Positions 63,911-64,000 of a DNA stretch of 64,000 nt are shown in pieces. Numbering within the stretch: position 1 is the first letter of the stretch; the number at the start of each line of letters is the position of its first letter. The notes beneath the pieces are model-generated. The model ran no database searches, was not told where the DNA came from, and saw only the letters and a program-made list of their open reading frames with translations. The stretch is from Mesorhizobium erdmanii USDA 3471 (GTDB taxonomy: Bacteria; Pseudomonadota; Alphaproteobacteria; Rhizobiales; Rhizobiaceae), in contig NZ_KI421454.1 in NCBI RefSeq assembly GCF_000472705.1, positions 333,227-397,226 of the forward strand. Reading direction: 5' to 3'. Position numbers and translations under genes: made by a program.

Positions 63911-64000
63911 GAAGCGCCTCGTCCGCCACAGCGGAAGCGATCACATCCCCAGCTGATCGCGGCGCTTCACAGAAGGCACTGCGCCGTCACCAGATTGCGG
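63907..64000 (+). CDS. ABC transporter permease, 5' end only
   Basis: The ATG at 63907 overlaps the ATPase stop (ATGA). The first 31 codons (MRSASSATAEAIT, then KALRRHQIA) read like the cytoplasmic N-terminus of a UgpA/MalF-type permease. The rest is outside the window. Confidence 0.6.
   Translation, partial: MRSASSATAEAITSPADRGASQKALRRHQIA

Noticed and set aside
1..64000. CRISPR arrays, rRNA or tRNA genes
   Set aside because: No regularly spaced repeats and no recognisable rRNA or tRNA sequence were noticed while reading; a covariance search would be needed to exclude tRNAs fully.

Overview
The window looks like part of a symbiosis island of a nitrogen-fixing alphaproteobacterium, most likely Mesorhizobium. 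The evidence is a nifH-nifD-nifK-nifE-nifN-nifX-DUF269 operon, NifA upstream activator sites with sigma-54 (-24/-12) promoters, an acdS gene with a sigma-54-like promoter, a NodD-type nod box, a broken GDP-mannose dehydratase gene like those used for Nod-factor fucosylation, and many decayed insertion sequences (IS66, IS110, IS5, IS3, IS21 and IS6 types). Genus-level assignment is inference.

Layout. 1-3.7 kb: a PotB/PotC/PotA-type ABC importer followed by an M24 hydrolase of the ectoine-hydrolase type. 4-7.1 kb: an amidase and a second, closely similar M24 hydrolase. 7.1-10.6 kb: a GNAT acetyltransferase and a graveyard of integrase, IS66 and IS110 remnants. 10.5-20.1 kb: a methyltransferase, a DUF2267 protein, two 2-oxoglutarate/Fe(II) oxygenases, a GMC oxidoreductase, a small LuxR-type HTH protein and an EctB-like aminotransferase. 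21-23.9 kb: NifA/sigma-54-type sites, then iscA, a short nifU homologue that has lost Cys ligands, and queE-queD-queC for preQ0. 23.9-28.2 kb: decayed aminotransferase, LacI, toxin-antitoxin and IS21 genes. 28.2-34 kb: acdS, then a nod box followed by an RTX calcium-binding protein and its type I secretion ABC transporter and membrane fusion protein. 34-37.5 kb: IS debris, an ExoX-like protein, fdxB, a CCE_0567/DUF683 protein and a decayed copy of nifX-DUF269. 37.5-42.9 kb: a cluster of a cupin/MetRS-like protein, a PhyH oxygenase, a broken FAD amino-acid oxidase and an L-lysine/ornithine N-hydroxylase. 43-49.7 kb: broken gmd, an orphan radical SAM/SPASM protein, acetoacetate decarboxylase, a truncated oxidase and a universal stress protein. 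49.8-58.8 kb: a response regulator and the nif operon. 59.4-64 kb: phosphonopyruvate hydrolase, aminotransferase, LysR regulator and a divergent ABC importer, which resemble a phosphonoalanine catabolism (pal) locus.

The most striking system is the 37.5-42.9 kb cluster. It carries the three enzyme types that actinobacteria use to make hydrazinoacetic acid: a lysine N-hydroxylase, a cupin-MetRS hydrazine synthetase and an FAD D-amino-acid oxidase. A PhyH oxygenase is added, and the oxidase gene is decayed. An N-N bond-forming pathway inside a nif island is unexpected. The second theme is rearrangement of the nif region. The normal order nifX-DUF269-DUF683-fdxB is broken immediately after the DUF683 start codon at about 50.6 kb, and the missing DUF683 and fdxB genes sit 15 kb away beside a decayed second copy of nifX-DUF269.

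All assignments are from reading the translated sequence and recalled family motifs. No searches were run.
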